Of a stretch of DNA of 64,000 nucleotides, positions 24,301 through 37,959 are shown one piece after another. How positions within the stretch are numbered: position 1 is the first letter of the stretch; the number at the start of each line of letters is the position of its first letter. Origin of the DNA: Membranipora membranacea (lineage: Eukaryota; Bryozoa; Gymnolaemata; Cheilostomatida; Membraniporidae); contig OU612069.1 of the NCBI GenBank assembly GCA_914767715.1, forward strand, positions 1,986,001 through 2,050,000, read 5' to 3'. The position numbers and the translations under genes were made by a program. The notes under the pieces are model-generated. The model was not told where the DNA came from and did not search any database. It saw only the letters and a program-made list of their open reading frames with translations.

Positions 24301-27300
24301 CTGACTCTTAGTACTCTTCTTTATTTTCATTCTTTTCTTACATCACCTTTGCTTTCGTTTCTTTGTTTTCCATGATTCTGCCTTTACTCTTTCTCCCACG
24401 GCTCTCAGCACCTTTTTCCCTCTCAAGCCTTCGCACTTTTCTCACTAAATATCCTAATCATGTACCCCGGAGCCTCTAGTTCACTCTCTTTTTCACAGGT
24501 TGGATATTTACAAGCCGAAATATTGAATGTCATTGGGAGCTCAATAGATGATGATTATCAAGGCAATCCAGAACAAAGACTCAGATATCGCATTCTGGAT
24601 GCTCTGAACCTCTGCTATCCTGAATTCGGTGGCGCTAAGTCCATCATCAAGATATTGAGTTTGATTGATAACAACAAAGTTACAGATGAACTCCTCAAAT
24701 CTGTTTCCCAGGTGGTGATCAACGATGCTGGAGAGGTTAGTGATGTTTATGATATTAACAATGTACATGAACATTTCAACCCCACACACATCAGTGCCTA
24801 GCACACTTCATACCTGCGACTATACAATTCTTGATAACATACAACATAATAACATTTTGGCTGACTTGTGCTATTGTAGGATTGCCCACTTAATGATGCA
24901 GAACAGCTCAGTGAACTTTTTCTGGAAAAGCTACGAGATCGATGTCTGGTCACTGTTGCAGACAAATATGGTACTTTCGGCTTTCATGAAATGATTCACA
25001 ACTGGGCCCACATTCTTTGGGAAGGTACCAGTGATGAAGCGAAGTGTGACACTTTTAGGTAATATCTGTCAATTTATGTGTTCTACACCATGTATCATAA
25101 TGTTATTTGCCCTTTGCTGAACAAGCTTTGTCGGAGTTGAGAAGTTGGTCAACTCTAGTATTGTCCTGTAAAGGAAAGAGTTGCTCCCACCCAAACCTGA
25201 TTTATAAGGATAGACCGTGTTGATGTTCACATTCCCCCTTACTAAATCTATGACAGGAATTAATTTTGAACATAGGAACCCTTTAACACATTCAATAAGT
25301 CAATTTGTAGTTATATTCCTTTTGTTTAGTCTGGGTGTTTGCTTACAAAACTGACTCAAATTATGCTCCCCAGTGTTTGTAAAGTTATTCTCATCTCAGT
25401 TCAGAGAGCTAGGCCCAATATTTTCATTCTGAGAAAAAAGTTGTATTTAGGCTCAGAGTCCCTTGGTTTAGGGCTTTATATAACCATCAATTTTAGTAGA
25501 ACACTTCTCTGCAAATAATTTCAAGAGCGGACAAGATTTGCCCCCCCCCATCCCATTTATTTCCTGCTTTACCTTGAAAATAGGTTATATATCCAATCTT
25601 TGATCCTAAATTACTACTTCTATTTTATGACATTAAAACAATGATCTTTCCGACAGAATATTTAGTTAGTTTTTGTGACCATGTTGCAGCTTTGTCTGCG
25701 CAATTGTCAAATTGATGCATAAGGTTGACAGAGTTTTAAAATGTATCTACTGTGTATGCATCAAATAGGGGCTTCTTTGAAGGAAGTTGTCTGTCCTCAG
25801 TCCTATGCTTATCAAGTTCACTCCTATAATATAAAAATGTGATTATGACAGAACCCTGGGTCTGGTTGTAAATATTAGGTCTTCCTAGCAAGGAGTAGCT
25901 TAATAAGGCGTGCACTGGCAGAGGCGTCTGTATATAAATGGGCATGAGTGACAACGACACTTGCCACTTGCCTCTCGTGCCTTCATATGATAAATATCTC
26001 CCTCTTATCACAAACAATGACACGCGTCCATGGTATATCACTATCATTAGCTAGGCTAATCTTATATTCTAAGTTCATAGTAGGCCTTTATAAACACAAA
26101 TCATGGAGTCTCTGTACAATTTGTAGTAACTACCCCTAGCTTTTTTCGATTCTGCAAAATATTTACGGAATAATTTTTCTGTTTCAGGCTCTCACTTTTA
26201 GCTCTGACAAGAGCAATGCCGTATAGTAATAGTGACGAGAAGTCCTTCACCACATGTAGCTTTTTGTACAGACACGGTACAAGATTGCAAAACCATGCCC
26301 AAATTCTAAAGCAGAAAAATGTGATCACTCATAAAGCAAGAAGTATATGGGTAAGCATCAAATACACACTTACCCTATAACCTACATGCTACTCTCCATG
26401 GTGTTCCTCTCATAACTTCTGGACTAATTAGTCAATCACATTCACTTGCACACTATATTCATGAATGTCTTCTGTTACATAATGTGAAGTTTCAAGGATA
26501 CATATACTTTTTATTGTCAATCTACAATCATCTTTAGGAATGTTTTTCATGCAGTGACAGAACAAAAAAAAACTTAAGCGGAGAGAAAAAGAAAAAAAAA
26601 CACAAGTAATAAAAATTATTAGTATTTATAGTGCTTTGATAGTTGTTGTTTAAAATGAGTAAGTTTGGTTGCTGTGCGTATCTGAATTGGTAAAGAGTTA
26701 AAAGGATGACATGACAACCTGAAATGAAGCCTAATAAAAATGCTCCTCCAGATCTTGTTACTTGCTTGTTTTAGCGGCTCCCTGCAGGTCACACAACCTG
26801 CCACAAAATTACCTTATTTTTGTCTAATGAAAGTCTCGGCTGTTGTGACAATAGTGGTAGCGATAAAGATAGTTTAGGGAATTAATCTTGAGCTAGTCTA
26901 CAAATTCCATGAAATTCCGTGCGCAACATCCATCTGTGGATCGCTCTAGGTGTTTCATGTCAAACCTTTCCAGTGAGCTAGGAGAATTTTGATAAAATGA
27001 TTGTCCATTATTTTTGTTATTAGATTACCTTGATTTAGATTTCTTAAAGGGCAACCAAGGTTTCGCAGCAATGCATTAATGGGTAGCAAATAATGTGCTG
27101 GGCAGCATCAGCTTTGTGCATTACGCGATGCAAAACTCAAAGTAGTTGCTGACTCTAAGCCGGGTAACACTTCAGTTTAGGGGAGGTTCCAAGACTTTGC
27201 TGTAATAATTATAGAGCACAGGCTAAATAATAACAGGAACAGGAAACTGCTATGTAGTATTCTCTTTTAGCTGAGTTTGAGTACCTGATGGAAGAAATGA

Positions 27301-30300
27301 TTCACAAGAATTCTGGCTGAATAATCATCCGAATTATATTTTGTCTTTTTCCCCATGCAGAAGGTGCAATCTGCTATTAATCAATGGCCATCAATGAGAA
27401 GTTGTTTGAAACCTTGGTTGCCCTTTAATGATGGATAAAAAAAATATTTATGTATGCTTATAAGTGCCCAATTATTTCCATGCTATACAAATTTAATCAT
27501 TTTTCAGCTTTTAGTTGCAAGATTAAACTGTACAATGGCATATTGCAATATGGCACTGAGAAACGATTCCGACACAACCTTTCGTCATTTAATAGATGCT
27601 TTGGATGCTGTTTCCTTCACGGTGTGTCAAACTAGCTATAGTTCTCTCCTCAAGTAAGATTTTTTAACCTTACTTTCATCCATTAGGTTTCATGCTGTCA
27701 GTTATGTCAAACAAAGTCTCAGGTTTTTGTTAAGTGTTGAGAAGAAAATTGATAATACTGTCAGAAACCAAGAAAATGTCGAAATGCTGAAATAACATAT
27801 TCATTCAAATGTGTGTAAAATATTGAAATACACAAACTCAGAGACACTCCTAATTTTTTAAAGTACGAACGCTAACCAGATAAAGCAGATGATAATAGAC
27901 AGTTTTCTGAGCTCTGATTTATACCTCAATTCGCAGTTGTCCTCACTCCATTTGATACTTTTAACCCACGCTCATAGGAAAAACGTGCTGAAAGAGGTTA
28001 TCTTCAAAACCGCTTATGTAAGGATAAAAATGATTTTTTTTATTCAGAATCTGCACCATTAAAAACCCAAAATTCAAATATCAAAATTATTTCCCAAACT
28101 AGGTCCCTATTAGATGTTTTAATGGTGCAGATTCTGAATCAAAATTCATTTTTATCCTAACATAAGCAGTTTAAAAGATAACCCTCTTTTGAGCACGTTT
28201 TTGCTATGCGGCGTGGGTTAAAAGTACCAAACTGAAGAGAGGACAACTCCGAATTGAGGCCTCAATCAGAGCTCGGAAAGCTGTCTATTGGGAAATTTCG
28301 ATGACTAATTCTTTGAGATATAAAAAATTTAAATTGATGTTCATTATTTAATCTGAAAATTGTGAAACACGATTGCTTATGTTGGTTTTAGAACTCTGCT
28401 CTCAAGACAGTCCGCTGATAGTCTACGGGCCATTCGTCTTTTTGAAGTAATTCAACACGGTGGTATGAACTCGGATCCAGAGTATACCAGGCTTGTTGAA
28501 TACATCCCGATGTGTCTGAAGTTCAATGCGAAAGATATAGATTACATGCTTGGCAACAAGAGTGACAGCCAATGGCCAGAATACCTAACTAAGGAGTAAG
28601 CGGTATTCATTGATTTCCTTTCAACCTTTTGCCCATGAGTTATGAAGTATCATGTATGTATCAAAGTTTATACAGTGGGCTAAGATCCTCATCTCTCATC
28701 TAAAAACTCGAGAGAAACAAAAAATTTCCGACAGAAAAATTTCAGAGTCTTGAATATACCCTGTGAGCATGTGCAATAACCTAGGTTACCTCCTACTGCT
28801 GTTTGTCTTTTAGTGTGAGATTCAATCATTATTCATGACACAAGATTCCAGGCGCAGTTTTGGCTGCTGACTGAACTCTATGTCATGCACGAAATCAAAA
28901 CTGCTATTTATACCACTGCTCTTATTCTGACCTTAATATCTTCTTGGCGTTTGTGACAAAAATACAGTGATATCGTTCAGCGTATTTAAATAATGTTTTG
29001 ATGTTTAACTAAGTGCTGCAAATTTCCATTATGCTCCAATAATTCAACTAACATTACTTATATGCTGCCATGAGGTGGATAACTGGAGGCTGCGGCTGAA
29101 CTCAGCTCACAAGTCTATTGCTATGTACAGTACTTGATTTCAATAATTCTATAGTGAGGTGGTGCAGCTGAGGAGCAAAAGAAAACTGATTCCACTTGTA
29201 GAGCAACAGAAGATTTTCCCTGTTGAAATCATCATACAAATATATTTGCTGTGGGTAGAGGCAGCGAAGAAGTACAAATCTGGTGAGTGTTAATGCTGAT
29301 AAAGTATATGTGTCATGATTTTCATGCCATATATATAATTTTGTTTCACCTTATTCAACGATACCGAAATAAAGTCTTGACCCACAGCAATCAAAACCTG
29401 ATACCTGGAGCTGCAATGAATTCCCTTTTGACAAAAGAGCTTCCTGACCTGCAAACAAAAATGGCTTGTTGACTTGGCTCTGAAACCTAGATGCTACACA
29501 AGAATGGCATACAAAAAGCTCAGATCAAGTATCATGCTGGGGTCATGCTGTTAAACCACACTTATGATCTCCTCACAAAATACCAAAATTATCAATTGCA
29601 TTATTATACCATGAGGGAAAAATTTTGTCATACGTCACTAAGACAACCTTGCATCCTCACAGCAGTTAATAAGTATGACACATGGCAAGTCAAGAGGAAT
29701 GCAGCCATCCATGCTGAATACTTAAAAACGAATTTGATTACATTTTCCTGTTTAGGAGTTGCTCCTCCAACACAGATAAGCCGTTCACTGTTGATAAAGT
29801 GTACCAAATTTGAATGATAATCAATATGTATTACAAGATACGCCTAATTACATCCTTGGCACACATAAGTAGGTCTACTTTTTCATGATAACATCATCAA
29901 AGTCACTTGTGTATGGAATAACCCAAACTCTGATTTCTGAGACACGGCTTATGCAAGATCTCAACATGGCCATTATTTTGTAGCCTCTTCCATTGTTATG
30001 ATCGTATATCTCACCAGAGTCATAGGTTTGCTAGAGAAAAAGCCATGTTTGTCTTTTTCTGTTACCATTGCTTATGATGGAACAGACCACTTCAAGTGAA
30101 CATTTGTTTAAAAATCAGATGGATCAAACAATCATACCATTTAAACAGGAGAGCATAACTTTTCTTCTTGTTTTCAGCTGAAGACGCTACAAAGAAAGCC
30201 ATTTCATGCGCAGAAGCAGGTATAATGCTCTGTCAGGAGGTATTTGCAAATTTTGGTGTGAGACTTCTGAATGAGTTTAATCTCCGGAGAGAGTACCTCT

Positions 30301-33300
30301 CTCTTCAGATGAAACTGAACAACCCTCCATTCCGCAGGCTACTTCAGGACTTTCGTGGTAAGTTGATGGAGATGGTTGTTGGCAACTTGCTTGAAGAGCT
30401 ATGTTTGAAATTACTTAAGCCTCTGAGGATGTAAAATTACTGATGATTTATTGAAGGTCTCAAAACAGGGGTTCCTAAAGAAGACAAAATCATCAATACC
30501 ATGTTGTATGGAGGAGTCTTTGACACACCTCTACCAATTTGCAAGTTCTTGAATATGCCTCTGTCATAGCAGCTTCAAAAACATACATCATCATTTCCTT
30601 ACATCAACTGAGATAACTTTTCTCCTCAATCATGATGTATTTTTTCCATTCAAAATTAATTCCCATTGGCTTGAAAATGACCTGTGACACTTTGAGTTAT
30701 CAAAAGTTGTTAAAAATCCAAAAAAAATTGTAGCCTTGATGTCTGACGATTTTACAAAGAGTTGCTATGAATTTGGAGTGCAGAGAATGAGTCCGTCCTC
30801 AAAGGTGTTGCAGATGCTTCAGTGTAAAGTTGGCATTGTCCACTGCCTGGGTGAGTTTACTAATCATTATTCACTCCTCTGTTTGAACAGACCTCTCGGG
30901 AATCCTGATAATCTTGTCTTGTCTATGGAGAGTTTGGGAAATTGTCAGGGTGCTACTTGGAGTACGTGATTGTGGTAATAAATGGTTGATGTCCAGACTG
31001 TTTAGGCCTCCATTCTTGATGCCCAATAAATATGCTTTGGTTTTTAAAATTCTAAGGTTATAAAAAAGCTGATAACTTCATCAATTCTCTGTCTGCTACT
31101 TCCTAATGTATGAAACAGAATCCACAAATGATTTTTCAGTTTCAATTTTAATGCAAGAGCAATTTCCTATTGATTTCTGATGCTGGCATTCATAGTTTAA
31201 AATTTGGGGCCAACCAATACCTAATCCCACAATGATCGCAAAGATGCAAAGGGGATGGGTCTTTTTTAGCCAATGTGTTGGCTCTGATTGGCTGGTGGGT
31301 TGGAAAGAGCCACTACCAGGTCAGATGATACTTTCCTGAAAGTGCCGATATATATAATCATGAGTGTCAATTAAGAATTAATGCAGTTTCACTTTCATTA
31401 TATCTCATTAGGTGCTCTCTGTGACCTTGCATTGGATCTCTTTCCACTCAACAGCCAACCAATCAGGGCCAACACCAGCTAGGTGTTTTTACTTCCATAG
31501 CCACATTTCATTTCTACTGATGTACCTAAGAACTTCTGGCCCTCACCATTTTTCTCTCAGGCTTGTAGTTCTAGGGGAGGCAGGGGGGCACATTTATTTA
31601 ACCACCATTCTGTCTAATCTGTCAGTCTAATTGTTGCAGAATGAGAGAAGCTCCATTCGCAGGCATGTAAAATCATTGCAATGATACAGCTGGTGTTGTA
31701 GTTGCGTCGCTAGGAATGCACTGAAATAGGAAGGACATTTCAAGCCTGTCCTTTCCAGTTCAGAGCTATTATTATGCATATGTATTCAACTACTCAGGTA
31801 TAAATTTTACTGTTACTTTTTGAAGCCGAAATCAACATCAGATCTTCAGAAATAGCTTTGGAAGAAAAGCATATTGATACATTGTTACAAACAGCTGAGA
31901 GAGAAATCTTATTCAGACATATGGCAAGAGTTTGCAAGTTAGTCCACTGGAAAAAGAATCAGTTTGAGTTTTGATAGGAGTCACCAATGTATTGCTGTGA
32001 TTCAAATATAATTTGTTATAACTGTGATACCCCAAACTGTCTATTATATGCTGTAAAGTTATAACCTAAGCAGAATGCCTTCAAAATACTTTTCATAGTA
32101 GTGTAAAGTAAACTAACTATTTCAAAGAAGGCTAAAGAATATACATGAATGTTTGTCGCACATGCTACGTTGCAACTAATGGTGTCAGTAAGGATGTTGA
32201 CACATTGTTTATGACTAATCCACATTTGAGCGCAACAATCAAATATAATTACATCACTCTATGGTGTTTTTTTCCATAAAAATTCAGCATTCAACATATT
32301 CAAAAATGAGAATCACCGCAAATTATGTTAGTGCCATTCAATTTTCTCTTGGCATTCTACGGAAGACAACATTAAAGGTTGCTAGACAAGGAATGAGTTG
32401 AGAGCTTAATGCCAGAATTGAAATCTCCATGCTTCTTTACATATACCAACCATGTTTTATCGCTATGCTGCCATCCAGAGTTGAAATATAGGCAGCAATA
32501 CCTGATGGACGTAAAAACATAATGTTAGGGGATATCCCCGAAGCAGTGACACCAGAGTGAATTCCCTCTAGGTAACATGACAGGTTGCGTTGAAAAACAT
32601 TAGTAGTTTAGTATTCTAGTATCTAATCAAGCTGTTGCTCTATAGAGCTTTAGTTATAAACCCTCACATGAGCCAATAGAAAAGTATGGTCGGAGTGTCT
32701 TCAGTCATCTATAAAAAGCCTCTGTTCCCTCCCAAAAATTACCGAAACCAACTCACATAATTATCATCGCACATCATCATTGAACTCTACCAACGACATA
32801 AGATTTTCGGAATTATCTCCACCTTACTCAAATTTTTTTACACACTATTTGGAATAAATTCTAGAATATGATAGTTATAGCCCTGACAATTGATGGAGAA
32901 ATGTAATAAAGAATAGGGATTCCAAGTCTGGCATCTATTTGGCTCAATCTCAATCCTTGTCTATCAACCTTTTACTATTGAGTCTCGAACCTGGTATGTT
33001 TCTTCATTGGTAGCCCTGGGTTATAGGTTATGATTTGAAATTACAGGATGCTGGCAGAAATCTATTCTAGGCATGGTAGAATGGAATCAGCTATTAAGAG
33101 GACAATCAAATCGATGATGTATCTCAGTGAACATTTGAGTGGAAGAGGCATTGAACAATCATCTACGCACATAATGAAGTTTGATAGACTCTGGGATGGC
33201 CTCAAGAAAAACTACCAACTCTGGAAAACAAAACATCAGGACCAGTAAGCAGAATTATTATTGGCTAGATTAGAAGTTATGAAAAAATCATTGGTGTAGT

Positions 33301-36300
33301 TGGGCCAGTCCCATCCAGGTTGTTTCCCTTGTTGATAAAACAAAAATAAATAAAAGTCTCTTTGTAACGCCCAACGTTATGACAACAAGTGTTGAATGCA
33401 TGACATAATTAGGAGGTGAGGAACGTTTGACTTATTAACTGATTACAGCAACATTTTTGGAATTAATTATTGATTACATGTTGTGAAGTTTTTAGCTAAC
33501 AAAGTTACATAAAAAAATTCAATAATGCTTAAAATACCAAGCTTTTAGACACATTACTTTAAAATTTTTCTGGGCGGTCACACCTATACCTTCAGGTGCA
33601 TGTTGTGCTTTTATCATCAAAGACCTTACGTTAACATTTGCGAATTCACCATTAATTATCATAGGTGACAACCACCTGAGAGATGTTAAAACTTAACCAC
33701 GTCAATTAGGAAATCTTCAAACTAATGGAACCTACAAGAAGCAGTTGAAAAGCTTACTGTTTATCACAGAAATTTGACCCAACTGTAATTTATACACCCA
33801 TAGTTACCCATTGATACAATTTCATTGGGTAAAAGGATATTTATCGGTGTAAATAAATGCTATGAAACACACACTACTACTTTGATTTTCACCATTATTA
33901 AGTGTGATGTATTGTCATTTCTAGCCTTGTTTCATTTTGAAGGATAACCATGCTCTCATTGGTTGACGACAGAGGAGCAGTAGCTTTTCTTGAATCGTTA
34001 CATGGCAAAAAAGTTCACTTTGCTGCTGAATGGATCAAAACTAAAAAGGAGAAAGAGCTTGAAATATTGTTCCAGCTTATTCCTACTATGCCAAACCAGG
34101 GCGCAACAGTTTATGATGCTGCTGAACCTTTGCCTGATGTGAGTGGAGTTACTTTTTATACCTGTCGATTGGGCTGCAATTTGATCAACACATTATTTGA
34201 CAAAAATCTATTCATATTTTGAATGATGCTTTCCGTCAGCTGGTAAATGCATATGAACATATCAATTGAGAAAATGTCATGACTCCAAATCAAGTAGCTT
34301 ACACATGATGCAGAATGACATGGCAAACAAATTTGTGAGAGTGAAACCTCGTGTGTGCTTAGCAGAAATTAGAAAAGTTTGAAACTATAATCAACAAAAA
34401 ATTTTAGTTCTATAATGCGGTTAATTTCATGTGTAGTACTTAGTACTAATGTTTTGGCCTACCCATGATCCATTGCGATGAGACAGATGGCATTCAATCC
34501 TGGTTTTCTATTCTTATCTGCTTGCTTAGCATAAGTATAATCACACTCAGAGCAGTTTGGAGTTACAGGCAGTCAGCACACCTCTTCATGTTCATCAACA
34601 ACCGCAGTTTCTGTCATTGAGAAGACCAAACTACGTAAGTAGATTACAGGAATGCTGACCTTACATGCTAATCTCCCGTTGTATTGTATTTGTTCCCAGA
34701 TTTTACTTTTCTGTGTAGGATGAAGTGGAATGTTGAACAAACATAAGAGTTTGATAACTCAGATATCAAAGTCTTACATACTCACTTCCCGTATCGTCTT
34801 AGCAATATTCTGCTATACTAAGAATCAATTGGATTTTGACGTAAACCCCACAACTTTCATCTGAGTTTGGGTTCGTTTTTTGATAATATTATACTATTTA
34901 AAGCAGATATGACAGATTTTTTTTGCATTATTGGAATGCTCGTCGCGTAATACTGTGAGTAGCACCAGCCCTTAAAGATTTAAATTCTGAGCTTCAAAGA
35001 TTTATGGGGTCCTGATGCGATCTTCCCAGGGTTGATCTCCCCTGCCAAAAACGGTAGCAGAAGAAAGGACAAAACGGCACAAAGAATGTGCAATAAAATC
35101 AGCGAGCTATCATCCATAAATGCCTTATAGTACAAGATCACTTGATATTAGTTACCATTTCTTAACTTACTGCCTCCACTGCTGACTTGGAGACTATGAT
35201 TCAAAATCAAAAATCTTTTTCTTTTTAAATTTTGAAAAATTCAGAGAATTTGTGAGCTCTTTGTGTTCTTTAAAATAATATATGGTGACCCGCAATTATC
35301 ATTTTTACTTTAACATCAAATCCAAGTTGTGATATGTTTTCACATATTTTACACAGATTGACATTGACACAGAGCTCTTTTTTGGACAGCAACAAGCAGA
35401 GGCCTTGGCGGGAACTTGTTATTTGTGACCGATCAGTACTTTGTTGCTCATGAAGAAACAGGGTTTTCTGTCAGATTTTACCTTGTCTTTTTTCATTTCA
35501 GGAAGGCACAACGGGGACGTCTAGGTCAAGCTCAGCTGCCTCCATGTTTAGTAGCAGGAGCATGGTAAGTGAAAGTTAAACAACCCACCATTGATGTGAG
35601 AAAGGAACTTTAGTACAGAAAATTTTGTTTGAATTAACTATTTGACTGTGTTTAATGGAATACAACTCCAATCAACAATGTTATCCACAATTTTTTTATA
35701 TTCATTACTCTATGGCCTATACGTTACAGTTCGGCACAGTTCCGTACAGTTAGGTACGGTATGTTGGTTGTTATAAACTGCATATTTGAATTCCCATGAC
35801 CAAATTTGACCCACAAACTTATCCACTTATTGTTGGAATAACGGACTAACCCACAAGAAGTACCATGTGTTCATCAAAACCCTCAAACTGTAAAAGAAAT
35901 GTTTGTAGAGGATATGTTATTTTGCCAATGTTTTGATGTCATCAAAGGTGCTATCACACGTTCAAATAGAGCAAGCATACTTTATTAGTATATCTAGATA
36001 TGGCAGGTATGAACAGCTATCTAACATCAGGATCCCTGTACTGTGTTAAGGTCATCCGAAACTTGTGGACACATAATCTTCATAGTTTTATGTTCCCTGT
36101 GATAGACAAATAATCATAATTGTGAGAATTTGACTAATTTAGATGTCTTTGTAGGTCTCAGGACTCTCTGGTCTATCTTTTACATCAGACTTAATGATGC
36201 CTGTTCAGTGCACCGATGTGAGTATGTTTAATGTTTAATATTGTGTACCATATTGTACATTGTATACCCAGTGGGCAAAATATAGTTGCTACAACATATC

Positions 36301-37491
36301 CTGACATGTGATACCACGTGGTGTGCTGGTAGGAAAACGGTCCCTTTTATCACGGGGTCGTGTGACCAATTGAACGCTTGGCTACAACGTGTTAACCCCA
36401 ATGTAGCAACGATTTAGCAACATGTTAACCATGGAGTAGTCTCAGGATCACCCCATGATTTCAACATAATAATGACGGTGTTTTGAGTAGACCTTTTCTG
36501 TATTAGGAGTAATGCTGGAACATTTTTACGCGCTAGAAGCTACGACTCAACAACAAATTTCAGCAGTACCACCAGAATTGCATTGCACATAGTCTTGAAA
36601 ATACAAGTATTAAGATCAATAAGATCATCATAGTCTTATGAGGCTGATACTGCTTCACTAGTGTGAACTCAGGAGAGCATTTTCAGCCATGTGACATAGT
36701 AAACAATTTAATCATATTTGTTTTTTGTCCATGGCATTATGGGGGGGGGGGGATAAGAATTATTTTGAACGGTCAAACAGTACAAACGGGGGAATCAATT
36801 CTCAAAAATTCACGTTGCTCTAACCACAGTTTTCACCTGGTGGCAAGGCAACGTAGCAGCAACGCAGTTGATGTCACCAGAGCTAGTTTTTTTATTGATG
36901 GAATATCTTTCTGATAAGCTTTTTGTGTCAAATCGATAACAGACAGAAGTTATTTCATTAAAGGACAGGGATTCAGTGAAGGTAGGACAGTGTTTTTCCT
37001 CTCAGGGAAGATGCATGATTCTCATTACGTTGTCACAGCCTAGTTTTACACCAGGGTCAGTGTCACCACCACTTTAAAAATTTGGTCATTAACTCGATTT
37101 AAATTTCAGATTTCTGAATAATAACAGTACTACTTAGAAAAATACAAGCTTGATAAAACATGAAACAAATATCTTAACCTACCAGGAATACATGTTCAGA
37201 TTTACTCATAGACATGTCACCTCAATAACAATGTGTTTTACTGGCCGCTCGTGACCACGTGCCCACTGGGCATTGTACCATCCTCTGGACTAACTTTATG
37301 TCATAACCATCTTATGCCAGTTTTAAATCAGGGTTACAAGTTTTGTTGATGATGAAGCCTCTCTGTGTTTTCAGAATTCGAGTTGGAGTTCAATTGCTAC
37401 AGAAAACTCATCCAGCATTGCCGCAACATCACCACAGCGAATAGAGCACGCTCATGTACATTATGATGAAGAAGAAGAATTTAATATTTGA
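21398..37491 (+). CDS. Gene B: NB-ARC STAND ATPase with helical repeats and Ser-rich tail (16 exons, complete to stop)
   Basis: Exons: 21398-21506 (exon may begin at 21386), 22512-23104, 24499-24735, 24880-25058, 26188-26350, 27508-27653, 28392-28595, 29155-29282, 30178-30357, 30734-30850, 31826-31937, 33047-33244, 33943-34138, 35502-35564, 36155-36217, 37375-37491. Summed length is 2805 bases, 934 aa plus TGA, with every phase consistent. P-loop GPSGVGKT is at 37-44, Walker B AVCLIFDNAH at 128-137, RNBS-B/sensor-like WRILVTTN at 158-165, GxPL motif GHPL at 218-221 and an MHD-like FHEMIH at 348-353, so the nucleotide-binding core looks intact. Residues of roughly 374-850 are helical and TPR-like; 855-934 are Ser/Thr-rich and end in an acidic stretch. 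The exon could be internal, since the ATG lies 12 bases after a good acceptor, so an N-terminal effector domain upstream is not excluded. An innate-immune or apoptosis sensor role is inference from the family. Confidence 0.85.
26600..26830 (-). pseudogene. LINE 3'-end fragment
   Basis: A frame ending FNSLPIQIRTATKLTHFKQQ resembles the last residues of CR1/L2 or Jockey polyproteins (WNSLP-IR form). It is 5'-truncated, in a gene B intron and opposite to the gene. An A/T-rich tail follows near 26566-26620. Confidence 0.6.
27046..27428 (+). mobile_element. TTAA MITE, copy 4 (gene B intron)
   Basis: Full copy nearly identical to copy 3 with both TTAA flanks, 80 bases before the exon at 27508. Confidence 0.9.
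27894..28289. mobile_element. Foldback MITE of about 396 bases in a gene B intron
   Basis: Arms of about 185 bases: AATAGACAGTTTTCTGAGCT at the left pairs with AGCTCGGAAAGCTGTCTATT at the right. The apex lies near 28090. It ends about 100 bases before the exon at 28392. Confidence 0.85.
31268..31485. mobile_element. Foldback MITE (TAGCCAATG family), gene B intron
   Basis: Starts TAGCCAATGTGTTGGCTCTG and ends with the inverse (GGGCCAACACCAGCTAGG). Shorter relative of the element at 4655-5025. Confidence 0.65.
32460..33000 (+). repeat. Repeat with inverted, diverged partner downstream of gene B
   Basis: Blocks such as GGAATTATCTCCACCTTACT and CTGCCATCCAG recur reverse-complemented at about 37960-38490. 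It may be an old transposon copy, in the intron before the exon at 33047. Confidence 0.65.
36267..37270. mobile_element. hAT-like non-autonomous element in the last gene B intron
   Basis: Inverted ends CCCAGTGGGCA and TGCCCACTGGG, 1004 bases apart. Flanks CATTGTAT and CATTGTAC agree at 7 of 8 bases, an 8-base target duplication as in hAT elements. A run of 12 G lies at 36741-36752. No transposase frame. Confidence 0.55.
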
Positions 37492-37652
37492 ATGGACACA
37501 ACTTCTGCTGCCTCATCTCCTGTGATCACAGTAAACTGCTAAATTAGTAAGATGAGAGCGTGATTTGAGATTCTGGACAGCCACCATATTTATCTGCAAA
37601 TACTACACTGTCATTTTCCATAAAATGTGGTGTGAATATCCTCTGTTCAGGA

Positions 37653-37658
37653 AATAAA
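37653..37658 (+). terminator. Polyadenylation signal of gene B
   Basis: A canonical AATAAA lies 162 bases after the gene B stop codon, with T-rich sequence following it. Confidence 0.6.
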
Positions 37659-37959
37659 TATTCATGATTTTGCTTGTATTGCTTGTATGATGATCCCTTT
37701 ACTGATCAGTAACAATTTCTTATCTATAATTTAAATCAACTCATAAATCTACTTGGTACGGAATGGAGTCCAATAGATATGATATTATAGGTGTAGGAAA
37801 TGGAGATTTTTCATCAAGCATCATTGAGTTTGATGATCATGCAGGCCCTATCTCGTAGCCTATAAGAAATGTTGAATCAACCGTAAGTACATCATGCTCT
37901 TGATTAGAGTCTTCCTGTTGACAAACACGATTCTACTGTAATGACTATTCCTCCTCAAG

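Noticed and set aside
29491-29817. 108-codon forward frame in a gene B intron
   Set aside because: Lies between two phase-matched exons (29282 and 30178) and has no counterpart in paralogue A.
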